Assembly (NCBI RefSeq): GCF_000177675.1
Contig: NZ_ADGX01000020.1
Location: 18,457-82,456, forward strand
DNA from: Parafrankia sp. EUN1f
GTDB taxonomy: Bacteria > Actinomycetota > Actinomycetes > Frankiales > Frankiaceae
Reading direction: 5' to 3'
DNA length: 64,000 nt
Part shown: one piece after another, positions 33,558 to 45,105 of the stretch
Layout of the letters: the number at the start of each line of letters is the position of its first letter
Position numbering within the stretch: the first letter of the stretch is position 1
Made by a program: the position numbers and the translations under genes
The notes under the pieces: generated by a model
What the model was told of the DNA's origin: nothing
The model's input: only the letters and a program-made list of their open reading frames with translations
Databases searched by the model: none

Positions 33558-34266
33558 CGGACTGTGGTGGCTGCTGCGCGAGGACTACTACCACAGCGAA
33601 TCCATCGGTCGGATCGATGTCGCCTCCCTCGGGCCGGGCGTCCCGGTCCCGCCAGGCATCCCGCGGCTGCCCGCGGACGGCGAGTTCTATGTGTCACCCG
33701 CCCTCTCCGAGCTGCTGCGCACTGTGCCGTCCGGGGAGCTGGGTGACCGCTTCCCCGAGCGTGAGGCCGGTGTCCTCGGCCCGGCCGCGCTCCCGTCGCC
33801 CGACTCGCTGATCATTCTCATCGGGCGTGATCCCGCCACGCTGGAGCGGCTCGGCGGGCAGCGGGTCAACCAGATCTCGACGGCCGACCCGGGTGCCTGC
33901 GACGGCTGCGTGGTCGGGTTCAACCCCGACGCCCTGACGCTGGTGCTGTCCGTGGTCGCGGTGGCGCTGCTTTTCCCGGTGCTGATGTTCGTCGGGACGG
34001 CGACGCGGCTCGCCGCCGCCGGGCGGGAGCAGCGGTTCGCGGCGATGCGGCTGCTCGGGGCGACCCCACGGCAGGTCTCGGTGTTCTCGGCTGTCGAGTC
34101 GACCGTCGCGGCCGGCGCTGGCACCGTTGCCGGATTCGCGCTGTTCTTCGCGAGCCGGCCGGGACTTGCCGCGATCCCGTTCACCGGCGACCGCTTCTAT
34201 CCCGCCGACCTTTCGCTTGGCCTCGCCGACGTGCTGGCGGTCGCGTTCGGCATTCCGCTGGGGGCC
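33385..34266 (+). pseudogene. FtsX/MacB-like permease fragment
   Basis: About 294 codons of a permease paired with LolD-type ATPases. It opens at SAGRLAVLAGAVALGVGMLLA, inside the first membrane segment, has a large extracytoplasmic region (SGELGDRFPEREAGVLGPAA and others, two Cys in ACDGCVVGF), then the FtsX core VVAVALLFPVLMFVGTATRLA with GREQRFAAMRLLGATPRQVS. The last membrane segment ends abruptly at GIPLGA. Both ends are lost. The ATPase part precedes it, also truncated, so the operon was shortened at the junction near 33385. Confidence 0.8.
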
Positions 34267-34471
34267 TGCAAGAACACCGAGCTTGTTGTCGCTACCGTCC
34301 GAACGTAACAGTGTCCGCCGCCGGGATGGTGGCCCTGCGGCTACCACCCTCAGCGCGGCCTTCCTGACCATTCACCAGCTGGCGAGGGTGGGTGAAGGCG
34401 TGGGTGAAGGCAATCCGCAATGCCTGGCGCAGTTCTTACTGCTCTTCCTACTGCCTTCGGAGGCTGACATC

Positions 34472-35407
34472 ATGAGTCGTACGGTCGTGACATCGCCGCT
34501 GCCAACTGTCGCCTTCGGTTTCGGTGCGCACAGCGGCATCGACGACGGTCCCGAATGGCTGCGACTGGTGCGACGGGCCGACGATTCCAGGCTTGATCTC
34601 TTCTCATTGTCAGACCATCCGTACCTCGGTGGGCGTCTGGACGCATATGCGTCCATCGGATTCGTCCTCGGGTGGACGCGGCACCTCGCGGGCTTCGCCA
34701 ACGTCACCAACCTGCCGACCCGGCCAGCCGCGATGCTGGCGCGGACAGTGACGTCACTGTCCGCGCTCTCCGGTGGTCGCATCGTGCTCGGCATGGGCGC
34801 GGGCGGGCAGTGGAACCGCATCCGCGACCTGGGTGTGCCGTGGCTTCCACCCGCTGACGCCGTGGACGCCCTCGAAGAGGCGATCGTCCTGGTCAGGAGA
34901 CTGTCCGGTGGCGGCCCGCCGGTCACCCACCAGGGCCGCCATTACCGAGTGGACCAGATCGAGCCGACTCCGGTGGCCGCGCCGCCGGTGTGGACCGGAT
35001 CGGTCGGACCGAAGTCCCTGGCTGCCACCGGCCGCGTGGCCGACGGCTGGATCCCGGGCCACGCGGCGGACTGGCGCAGCCAGCGATACCGGGAGTCACG
35101 GCCGGTCATTGACGAAGCGGCGGCAGCCGCGGGACGCGATCCTCGCGAGATCCGCACGGTCTTCAACCTCCCCGGACGCATCACCGACCTGCCGCTGGCC
35201 GCGACCCGTGACCGTGACGGTCGCTGGATCGGCGGTTCCAGCGACCAGTGGGTCGAGGAACTGTCCGGCGCCGTGCTGGAGCACGGCGCGTCGGGTTTCG
35301 TGCTCTTCTCGTCCAGCGGTGGAATGCCGGACGCCGTCTCCCTCGGCCACTGGGCCGACGAAGTCGTCCCGGCCGTGCGCGAAGCGATCACGAAAGACGG
35401 TGGTTAG
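34472..35407 (+). CDS. LLM-class flavin-dependent oxidoreductase
   Basis: A 311-residue luciferase-like monooxygenase (F420 or FMN dependent). LPTVAFGFGAHSG, SLSDHPYLGGRLDAYASIGF, NVTNLPTRPAAMLARTVTSL, SGGRIVLGMGAGG and the later GRVADGWIPGHAADW are the usual landmarks of the TIM-barrel family. GGAGG 8 nt before the ATG at 34472 fixes the start. The substrate is unknown. It is followed by a convergent LysR gene. Confidence 0.92.
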   Translation: MSRTVVTSPLPTVAFGFGAHSGIDDGPEWLRLVRRADDSRLDLFSLSDHPYLGGRLDAYASIGFVLGWTRHLAGFANVTNLPTRPAAMLARTVTSLSALSGGRIVLGMGAGGQWNRIRDLGVPWLPPADAVDALEEAIVLVRRLSGGGPPVTHQGRHYRVDQIEPTPVAAPPVWTGSVGPKSLAATGRVADGWIPGHAADWRSQRYRESRPVIDEAAAAAGRDPREIRTVFNLPGRITDLPLAATRDRDGRWIGGSSDQWVEELSGAVLEHGASGFVLFSSSGGMPDAVSLGHWADEVVPAVREAITKDGG

Positions 35408-35449
35408 TGGTACTCCGACGCACGCCGGCCGCGCGCCGCCGACGTCGGG

Positions 35450-36298
35450 CTAGAGGCGGGTCGCGGCGCGGACCAGTCCGGCGAGGGCTCGGGAGCGGCT
35501 GTGCGGTGGCCACGCGATCACCGTCGTCACCGGCGGTGCGTCCAGCACGGGGACGGCGGTGATGTCGGGGCGAAGGCTGACGCGGCAGGACTCCGGCAGG
35601 ACGGTGCAGGTCCGGCCGAGCGCGATCAGCTGGTACAGCTGCGTGTGGTCCCGAACCTGCGGCCCGGGGCCGTCGGGGTAGGTGCCGTCACGGCCCGGCC
35701 AGCGGGGCATCGGCAGGCCGGGCAGCGCGGCGACGTCGGCCATCCGCAGCTTGGCCCGGCCGGTGAGGAAATGCCCGGAGGGCAGGAGCGCGACCTGACC
35801 TTCCGTGCACAGCTCCTCGGTGTCGAACCCGACCGTCGAGTCGTACGGCCGGTGCAGCAGGGCCACGTCGGCCCGCCCGTCGCGAAGCAGCCGTTCCTGC
35901 TCGGCGATCCCGCAGAGGATCACGTCGACGGTGGCGGCGCCTGGTTCGGCGGCGTACGCGTCGAGCAGCTTCGACAGCAGCTCACCGGACGCGCCGGCCT
36001 TCGTGACGAGCACCAGGTCGGCCTGGCCGGTTCCGGCGAGCGCGGCGCGGCGGGTCCGGCGGTCCGCGGCGTCGACCGCGTCGAGGGCGGCCCGGCCCTC
36101 CCGCAGCAGCACCGCCCCGGCCTCGGTCAGCGTGACGCTGCGGCTGCTGCGTTCCAACAGCGTCACCCCGAGTCGGCGCTCCAGCTGGCTGATCGCCCGT
36201 GACAGCGGCGGCTGCGTGATCCCGAGGCGTTGCGCGGCCCGCCCGAAGTGCAGCTCCTCGGCGATGGCGATGAAGTAACGCAGCTCCCGCGTCTCCAT
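35450..36298 (-). CDS. LysR-family regulator
   Basis: A 282-residue LysR protein with the helix-turn-helix at the N-terminus (RELRYFIAIAEELHFGRAAQ, QPPLSRAISQLERRLG, LLERSSRSVTLTEAG) and the effector-binding domain from about residue 90. It diverges from the SDR gene at 36403 and probably activates or represses it. This intact pair is the reference for the decayed SDR/LysR pair at 9.6-11.0 kb. Confidence 0.95.
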   Translation of the reverse strand: METRELRYFIAIAEELHFGRAAQRLGITQPPLSRAISQLERRLGVTLLERSSRSVTLTEAGAVLLREGRAALDAVDAADRRTRRAALAGTGQADLVLVTKAGASGELLSKLLDAYAAEPGAATVDVILCGIAEQERLLRDGRADVALLHRPYDSTVGFDTEELCTEGQVALLPSGHFLTGRAKLRMADVAALPGLPMPRWPGRDGTYPDGPGPQVRDHTQLYQLIALGRTCTVLPESCRVSLRPDITAVPVLDAPPVTTVIAWPPHSRSRALAGLVRAATRL

Positions 36299-36402
36299 GA
36301 GCTGACGGTACCGCCACCGTTTGCCGGATCGATGCCGCTGAGGTATCGCTGCCCACCCAGACGGTGTTGGAGGTCCCGCCGACGCGCCCCGAGGATCGAC
36401 CC

Positions 36403-37682
<1,280 letters not shown>

Positions 37683-37684
37683 TC

Positions 37685-38503
37685 ATGGCCGAACGGAAAG
37701 TGGCGATCACACGAGCTACCGGTGGTGATGGTGGCGATGACGACGGCCGCGGCCGGGCGGGTCCGCATTTCGTGGATCTGACGGCCAGAGCGCGTATCCG
37801 GGACGCGGCCCTGCGTCTGTTCGCCGAACAGGGCTTCGAGGCCACGACCATCCGGGGGGTCGCCGAGGCGGCCGGAGTGTCGTCGGGGCTGGTGCGGCAC
37901 CACTTCGGAGCGAAGGAGGCGCTGCGCGAGGCATGCGACACCTATGCGCTGGAACGGGCGATGGCCATCAAGGAGGAGGCGGTCGTGGCCGGCCGGCTGG
38001 CCGATCCGACGTTCATGGTCGCCGTCCATCCCACTCTGCTGCTGCTCCAGCGCTATGTGGCCCGGTCGATGGTCGACGGCTCCGCGGCGGCCGCCGGCCT
38101 GTTCGACGGCATGGTCGCCGAGACGGAGCGGTGGATCGCGACCGGCCGGCTGGCCGGGCCCGGGCCCGATGACGACGACGACCCTCGGGCCTTCGCGGCC
38201 GCGCTGGTCGCGATGCAGACAGGTCTGCTCATCCTGCACGACCACGTCTCGCGGGCGCTCGGAACCGACATGCTCGACGTCGACGGGCAGGTGCGGCTCG
38301 GCCGGGCGGTCGTCGACATCCACTCACGTTCACTGCTCAGCGCCGAGCAGGCCGCCCAGGCGCGGGCGGCGTACGACGAGATCCAGGCCCGGTGGCCGGC
38401 ACGTGCGCGCGGCAAGGAGCCGGCGGGTGCCCCGGATGAGCAGCCGCCGCGTGCCCGGGACGAGGAGCCGGCGCGGGCGCGGGATGAGGAGCACCGGCAG
38501 TGA
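37685..38503 (+). CDS. TetR-family regulator
   Basis: A 272-residue TetR. After a Gly/Asp-rich leader the helix-turn-helix is at about 37-83 ([40 protein letters not shown]). The ligand domain follows. The C-terminus has an in-frame repeat of Pro-Ala-Arg-Asp-Glu-Glu units ([16 protein letters not shown]). It is the first gene of an operon: its stop overlaps the ATPase start (GTGA at 38500). It should repress this exporter in the absence of ligand. Confidence 0.93.
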   Translation: MAERKVAITRATGGDGGDDDGRGRAGPHFVDLTARARIRDAALRLFAEQGFEATTIRGVAEAAGVSSGLVRHHFGAKEALREACDTYALERAMAIKEEAVVAGRLADPTFMVAVHPTLLLLQRYVARSMVDGSAAAAGLFDGMVAETERWIATGRLAGPGPDDDDDPRAFAAALVAMQTGLLILHDHVSRALGTDMLDVDGQVRLGRAVVDIHSRSLLSAEQAAQARAAYDEIQARWPARARGKEPAGAPDEQPPRARDEEPARARDEEHRQ

Positions 38504-39485
38504 CCGCGGCGATCGAGGTGGAGCAGCTGGTCAAGGCCTTCGGCCGCACCCGTGCCCTCGACGGCCTGGACCTGACCGTGCGCACCGGTGAGGTGCACGG
38601 CTTCCTCGGCCCCAACGGCGCCGGCAAGAGCACGACGCTGCGCATCGTCCTCGGCCTCGTCCGGGCCGACGCGGGCACGGTGCGCCTGCTCGGCGGGGAC
38701 GCGTGGCGGGACGCGACCGCGTTGCACCGCCGGCTGGCGTATGTGCCCGGCGACGTCACGCTGTGGCCGAACCTGTCCGGTGGCGAAGCGATCGATCTGC
38801 TCGGGCGGCTGCGCGGCGGGCTCGATCCACGACGGCGGGCGGACCTGCTCGAACGCTTCGACCTGGACCCGCGCAAGAAGGGTCGCTCCTACTCCAAGGG
38901 GAACCGGCAGAAGGTCGCGCTGGTCGCCGCCTTCGCCTCGGACGTCGAGCTGCTCATGCTGGACGAGCCCACCTCGGGCCTCGACCCGCTGATGGAGGAG
39001 ACGTTCCGCGAGCTGATCCGGGAGGAGCAGCGGCGCGACGGGCGCACCGTCCTGCTGTCGAGCCACATCCTGGCCGAGGTGGAAGCGCTGTGCGACCGCG
39101 TCACGATCATCCGGGACGGTCGCTCGGTCGAGACCGGCACCCTGGCCGAGCTGCGCCACCTGACCCGCACGTCCGTCCGCGCCGAGCTCGCCGCCCCGGC
39201 GGACGACCTTGACGTTCTCGGCGGTCTCCGCGGTGTCCCCGGCCTCCACAACGTGGACGTGGCCGGGAACCGGGTCAGCTTCGAGGCGGACGGCGACGCG
39301 CTCAACGCGGCGCTGCTGCGGCTCACCGCCGCCGGCGTGCGCGGCCTGGTCAGCCAGCCACCAACCCTCGAGGAGCTGTTCCTGCGGCACTACGACCGCA
39401 CGGGCGCGCAGGACCGTACGGGAGCACGGGACCGTACGGGGGCACGGGACCGCACGGGCGCGCACGACCGCAGCGGCACGCGGCC

Positions 39486-39489
<4 letters not shown>
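38500..39489 (+). CDS. ABC transporter ATP-binding protein (TetR-linked exporter)
   Basis: A 329-residue ATPase: Walker [17 protein letters not shown]-loop [16 protein letters not shown], signature [16 protein letters not shown] (an SKG-type variant), Walker [16 protein letters not shown], and [12 protein letters not shown] (H-loop). The C-terminal domain ends in five tandem DRTGAR units encoded by an 18-bp repeat (39394-39483). The repeat forms the last 30 residues and overlaps the permease start, so it is probably non-essential. With the next gene it makes a multidrug-type exporter. Confidence 0.95.
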
Positions 39490-41201
<1,712 letters not shown>

Positions 41202-41215
41202 CCACCGCGCGGTGG

Positions 41216-41515
41216 TCAGGGCATCACGTGCTGCTTGAACGGGTCGTACTCGGCCAGGAGCCGCTCCAACCGCACCTGGTCGACCCGGCTGATGACGGCG
41301 GAAGCTTCCTGGTGGTCACGGACGCACTTCGAGAGCGTGAACGTCGAGGTGACGACATAAAGCATGCCGAGCAGGAGGAAACCGCGTATCCAGGCGTCGC
41401 CCGGCAGGTGCGCGATCGCGTAGATGACCGCGATCACCGAGATACTGAAGGAAAGCGCGGCCTGGACCAGGAAAGCAGTCGTCGTCCGAGGTACGGGGGC
41501 CTTGGTCGTGGTCAT
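41216..41515 (-). CDS. YiaA/YiaB-like two-helix membrane protein
   Basis: A 99-residue protein of the YiaAB family: TTAFLVQAALSFSISVIAVI and WIRGFLLLGMLYVVTSTFTL are the two membrane helices, with a conserved KCVRDHQEA segment and VDQVRLERLLAEYDPFK at the end. The role is unknown. ATG at 41515 is preferred; an in-frame ATG at 41566 would add 17 residues. It is convergent with the ABC permease (14 nt between stops) and diverges from the kinase gene at 41617. Confidence 0.9.
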   Translation of the reverse strand: MTTTKAPVPRTTTAFLVQAALSFSISVIAVIYAIAHLPGDAWIRGFLLLGMLYVVTSTFTLSKCVRDHQEASAVISRVDQVRLERLLAEYDPFKQHVMP

Positions 41516-41616
41516 GAGCACAGTGTCGGCCCGGCCGCCCCACCCGGCCTGAGTATCCGTACTCATCTTTCCCCGGCAGTCATCTTTCCCTGGCAGCCCG
41601 CGACCGACCGGCTGGG

Positions 41617-42933
41617 ATGATCCACGCCAACTCCTGGTGGAAAACGCGAATCGGCACGTTCTGCGACACTTGTCCGGTGCGCAGGCCACCGGGTTCGGCC
41701 CACCTCCGTGGGCCGAACGGTGTGCGCGGCGCGCTGTGGCGTTCGCTCGCCGTATTCCGTCTGGTGGCGGCGTGCTATGCGGTCGTGACGGTCGGTCGTG
41801 ACCTCGGGCAGCCCACGTCCATGCTCCCCGGTCTGCTTTGGTTCGTCGCGGTGGCACTCTGGTCGGCGGTCATGTCGTTGTTCGCGCCCGCGGCCGACCG
41901 CCGGTGGCCCCGGCTGCGCGACTACCTGGTCGCGGCGGATGTCGTGGTGTGCGTCGCGGTCCTGCTGTCGGCCGGCGCGGTGAGCCCGGCCGGGTCGAGG
42001 GATGTCCTTCCCGCCCTGTGGACGGCGAGTGGTGTGTTCAGCGCCGCGCTCGTCGGTGGAACCGTGGGAGGCGTCGCCGGCGGTGTGGTCCTGGCTGTGG
42101 CGTCCTTCGTCGCGACCGGCTCGGTGAGCCAGGCCTCGATACGTCCGGCGGTTCTCTTCGTGGTCTCGGGAGCCGTCGTCGGCTACCTCAGCCAGACCGC
42201 GTTCCGCGCCGAGTCGGCCCTGGCGCGCCTGCTGGCCGCGCGGGCCGGGGACGCCGAGCGGGAGCGGCTCGCCCGCGACGTCCACGACGGAGTGCTGCAG
42301 GTCCTCTCCCTGATCGCCCGCGAGGCCGAGCGAGGCCTGCCCGCCGCCGACGTCGCCAGGCTGGCCGCCGATCAGGAGACAGCGCTGCGTGATCTGCTGC
42401 GGGCGCCGGGCACGGCCGTGCAGGTCGATCCAGAAGATCTGGGAGATCGCGGCCGGCGGGCAGCCGGGCCAGGCCGCAGGGGGAGAACTTCGCGGCCCGA
42501 GCCCGACGAGGCGGATCTCGGGGCCCTGCTGATGACGATCGCTCGCAGGAAGCCGGCGATGGCTGCGGGCACGGCTGATGACCAGCCGCCGCCGCTGACG
42601 GTCTCGACTCCGGGCGTGCCAGTGCCCCTGCCGAGGAAGCGCGCGGACGAGATCGTCGCAGCCGTTCGTGCGGTGCTGGACAATGTGGCCATGCACGCCG
42701 GTCCCGGGGCGTCGGCGTGGATTCTGCTTGAGGACGACGGCGACTCGGTCACCGTGACGGTTCGTGATGACGGGGTCGGCCTTGAGCCCGGGCGGGTCGA
42801 GCAGGCCGCCGCGCAGGGCCGGCTCGGGCTTGCGGTCTCCGTCCGCGGGCGGATCCGAGAGCTCGGCGGCGATGTCGCCGTCACCGGGCGTCCCGGTGAG
42901 GGAGCGGAGGTCGAGCTGCGTGTCCCACGCTGA
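41617..42933 (+). CDS. sensor histidine kinase (MacS-like)
   Basis: A 438-residue kinase of the actinobacterial family with an N-terminal membrane domain: about six helices between residues 38 and 190 (LWRSLAVFRLVAACYAVV, LVAADVVVCVAVLLSAG and others). The HisKA_3 helix is ERERLARDVHDGVLQVLSLI with the conserved His. The ATPase part holds VRAVLDNVAMHAG (N-box), VRDDGVGLEPG and RLGLAVSVRGRIRELGG. The exact start is unsure; GTG at 41677 is possible. It overlaps the response regulator by 14 nt. Confidence 0.92.
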   Translation: MIHANSWWKTRIGTFCDTCPVRRPPGSAHLRGPNGVRGALWRSLAVFRLVAACYAVVTVGRDLGQPTSMLPGLLWFVAVALWSAVMSLFAPAADRRWPRLRDYLVAADVVVCVAVLLSAGAVSPAGSRDVLPALWTASGVFSAALVGGTVGGVAGGVVLAVASFVATGSVSQASIRPAVLFVVSGAVVGYLSQTAFRAESALARLLAARAGDAERERLARDVHDGVLQVLSLIAREAERGLPAADVARLAADQETALRDLLRAPGTAVQVDPEDLGDRGRRAAGPGRRGRTSRPEPDEADLGALLMTIARRKPAMAAGTADDQPPPLTVSTPGVPVPLPRKRADEIVAAVRAVLDNVAMHAGPGASAWILLEDDGDSVTVTVRDDGVGLEPGRVEQAAAQGRLGLAVSVRGRIRELGGDVAVTGRPGEGAEVELRVPR

Positions 42934-43672
42934 AGCCGGTGCAGGCCAGGGCGGCCGGGTAGTCGTCGTCGACGATCATCCGCTGTGGCGGGAGGCGTTG
43001 AGCCGGGACCTCACCGAAGCCGGCTTCTCGGTGGTGGGCACGGCGGGTTCCGTCGCGCAGGCGCTGCTCGTTCTGGCGGCGACCAGGCCCGAGGTCGTCG
43101 TCCTGGACCTGGGCCTGCCGGACGGTCCTGGCGTCGAGGTGATCCGCGCCCTGGTCGGCACGGCGGAGGCCCCGAACGCCCTGACCGGTGCGCCGGTTTC
43201 GGTGCTGGTCGTGTCCGCTTCAGGGGAACAGGCCGACGTGCTGGACGCCGTCAAGGCCGGGGCATCCGGGTACCTGCTCAAGTCAGCCCGCCCCGAGGAA
43301 CTCATCGACGCGGTTCGCCGTACCGCGCGAGGGGCCGCCGTCTTCACCGCGGGGTTGGCCGCGCTCGTTCTCGGCGAGGCGTCTCGGGCGTCCCGGGCGT
43401 CCCGGGCGTCCCGGGCGTCCCGGGCGTCCCGGGAGCCGGGCTCGGCTGCCGGCTTGGGCGCGGCCGCCGAACCGCGACTCACCGCGCGGGAGGTCGAGGT
43501 GCTCAGGCTGGTCGCGAAGGGCCTGTCCGCCCGGGACGCGGCCCGCCAGCTGGGCGTGTCGCATCGGACGGTGCAGAACCACGTCCACAACGTGCTCGCG
43601 AAGCTTCAGCTCCGCAACCGGGTCGAGCTGACCCGGTTCGCCCTCCGCGAGGGCTACGACGACGTTTCCTGA
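42920..43672 (+). CDS. LuxR-type response regulator
   Basis: A 250-residue regulator starting at GTG 42920 inside the kinase gene. Receiver motifs are VVVVDDHPLWREAL, VVVLDLGLPDGPG (phospho-Asp), VLVVSASG and GYLLKSARP. The LuxR helix-turn-helix is LTAREVEVLRLVAKGLSARDAA with RTVQNHVHNVLAKLQL. Between the domains an ASR tripeptide is repeated five times, from a 9-bp tandem repeat at 43381-43434. Its targets are not evident. A strong hairpin follows at 43723. Confidence 0.94.
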   Translation: MSHAEAGAGQGGRVVVVDDHPLWREALSRDLTEAGFSVVGTAGSVAQALLVLAATRPEVVVLDLGLPDGPGVEVIRALVGTAEAPNALTGAPVSVLVVSASGEQADVLDAVKAGASGYLLKSARPEELIDAVRRTARGAAVFTAGLAALVLGEASRASRASRASRASRASREPGSAAGLGAAAEPRLTAREVEVLRLVAKGLSARDAARQLGVSHRTVQNHVHNVLAKLQLRNRVELTRFALREGYDDVS

Positions 43673-43722
43673 CGCGCGGCGGCCCGGCGGCCCGGTGGCC
43701 CGGTGACCCCGTTTGGCGAGTC

Positions 43723-43774
43723 GCAAGAGCGAAGGGTTTTGGTCGTGCCGACGACCAAAACCCTTACTTCTTGC
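43723..43774. repeat. palindromic repeat, copy C (hairpin after the two-component operon)
   Basis: GCAAGAGCGAAGGGTTTTGG... (43723-43746) pairs with 43751-43774 across a 4-nt loop; 15 bp next to the loop (AAGGGTTTTGGTCGT) are perfect and the outer GCAAGA/TCTTGC match too. Sequence to the right, up to about 43843, aligns with copy B at 56 kb. Sitting between convergent genes it may also stop transcription from both sides. Confidence 0.75.
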
Positions 43775-43865
43775 GGGTTGCCAGGCAGCTCTGCGCCCCT
43801 TTTATCTTGCTTAAGGTGAATTGACGGTGCCGGCGCGGTGGTGCGAGCTACGGGCTCCCGGAACG

Positions 43866-44498
43866 TCAGATTCCCGCGATCGTGGCCGGCGCACGCTCGG
43901 GGCGGCTGAGTGCGCGCAGGACCGCGGTGGGCCCGTGCCGGTGGGCCGCGAGGCGGGTCAGCAGCACCAGGACCGCGTCGGTGGCGGCAGCCGGCAGCTC
44001 CGGCGTCGGGATGCCCACGCTGACGGCCAGATCGTCCGAGTGCACGGCGATTTCCAGGATCCGGGTGGTCAGGAAGTCGTCAAGGGACAGCACGTGCGAC
44101 GCCATGCGCACGATCCGGCCGGCGGGCTCGGCCGGCAGCAGGTCGTGCAGTTCCTCGATGGCAGCCTCGACGCGGGCCGCCAGCTCATCCGGACCGCCCG
44201 CGGCCGTCGCCTCCCCGATCTGGCGGATGCCCACGTTGAGATCATCATCGAGGGAAGCGCCAATCCATACCGCCTGGGTGTAGTGCTCGAGGAGGCTGGT
44301 GGGCTTCGCGTCGGGCTCATGGTCGGCGAGCAGCCGAGAAACAATGGTGACCTGCCAGGCGAGATGCCCGGCCAGCCCGCTGACGGTGAACTCCGGCAGG
44401 GCGCTGTCCGCATTCCAGCGAGTGGCGACGGCAGGAGCGCGCAGCAGCGCGGCGGCTGATGCCGCGACGTCCAGAAAAAGCTGTCTGGTGGATGTCAT
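43866..44498 (-). CDS. mycothiol-dependent maleylpyruvate isomerase-like protein
   Basis: A 210-residue DinB/MDMPI-type protein. The N-terminal four-helix part has LFLDVAASAAALLRAP, EFTVSGLAGHLAWQVTIVSR (first metal His in GLAGHLAWQ) and ASHVLSLDDFLTTRILEIAVHSDDLA with the second and third histidines (SH and VHSDD). All three zinc-ligand histidines appear kept. Relatives use mycothiol as thiol cofactor. The substrate is unknown. The stop codon lies within the flank of repeat copy C. Confidence 0.87.
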   Translation of the reverse strand: MTSTRQLFLDVAASAAALLRAPAVATRWNADSALPEFTVSGLAGHLAWQVTIVSRLLADHEPDAKPTSLLEHYTQAVWIGASLDDDLNVGIRQIGEATAAGGPDELAARVEAAIEELHDLLPAEPAGRIVRMASHVLSLDDFLTTRILEIAVHSDDLAVSVGIPTPELPAAATDAVLVLLTRLAAHRHGPTAVLRALSRPERAPATIAGI

Positions 44499-44763
44499 GT
44501 CCCAGCATTTTGCTCAGATGCCGCCGGCGAGGCAGCCCATTTCGCCCGGCGGTCGCCGGGTCCTGGCTTTCGTCGGTATGCGCCGAGCTCCCTGTCGTGG
44601 CCCATGGGGATCGCCGGGCTGCTGTCCGCGTGCCGCGTGTCTGGGAGTACGGGGCTGTTGGCCGCGCGTCCATCGCCATGCCTGCCAGCGGTGGCCCCGA
44701 TGCCTGCCAGCAGCCACGACAGGACCGGCAAGAAGACTGGCCATAAGGAGAAATACGACGATG

Positions 44764-44847
44764 ATGGACATTCTGGTCAGGCTCCTGGTGGAGACCGGCG
44801 AGGGCTCGCCGGCTCCGCGCGACGTCCAGATCAGCGACTGGCACTGA
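44764..44847 (+). pseudogene. mini-ORF: internally deleted copy of the SRPBCC gene at 47479
   Basis: A 27-codon frame with its own Shine-Dalgarno (AAGGAG at 44746). It starts MDIL like the SRPBCC gene (VDIL) and then jumps to LVETGEGSPAPRDVQISDWH, the last 20 residues of that protein with two changes. About 120 codons between are gone with the frame preserved. The flanking bases also match 47460-47480. It could still be translated into a 27-residue peptide. Confidence 0.75.
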
Positions 44848-45105
44848 GCCGCTCGAGGAGAGAGCCGACCGGCCCTGCGCCCGGCCGATGACAGCCCGAC
44901 GAATCGTCCTGGTCGGTTTTGTTGTTAGATAGCCGGGCGTGATCCGGTCTCGCTGCGGGGCGCTGGTTCCAGCCCCCGATCCGGAGGTCGGGTCTCCGCA
45001 TCTGTCTGTTCGGCGGGCTCGTATTGCCCGTTGGTTATTTTTTGCGGGGGGAAAGGTGCTGGCAGGGGTATCGGCGTACCTATCGACTGTTCCCGCGGAG
45101 CTGTC

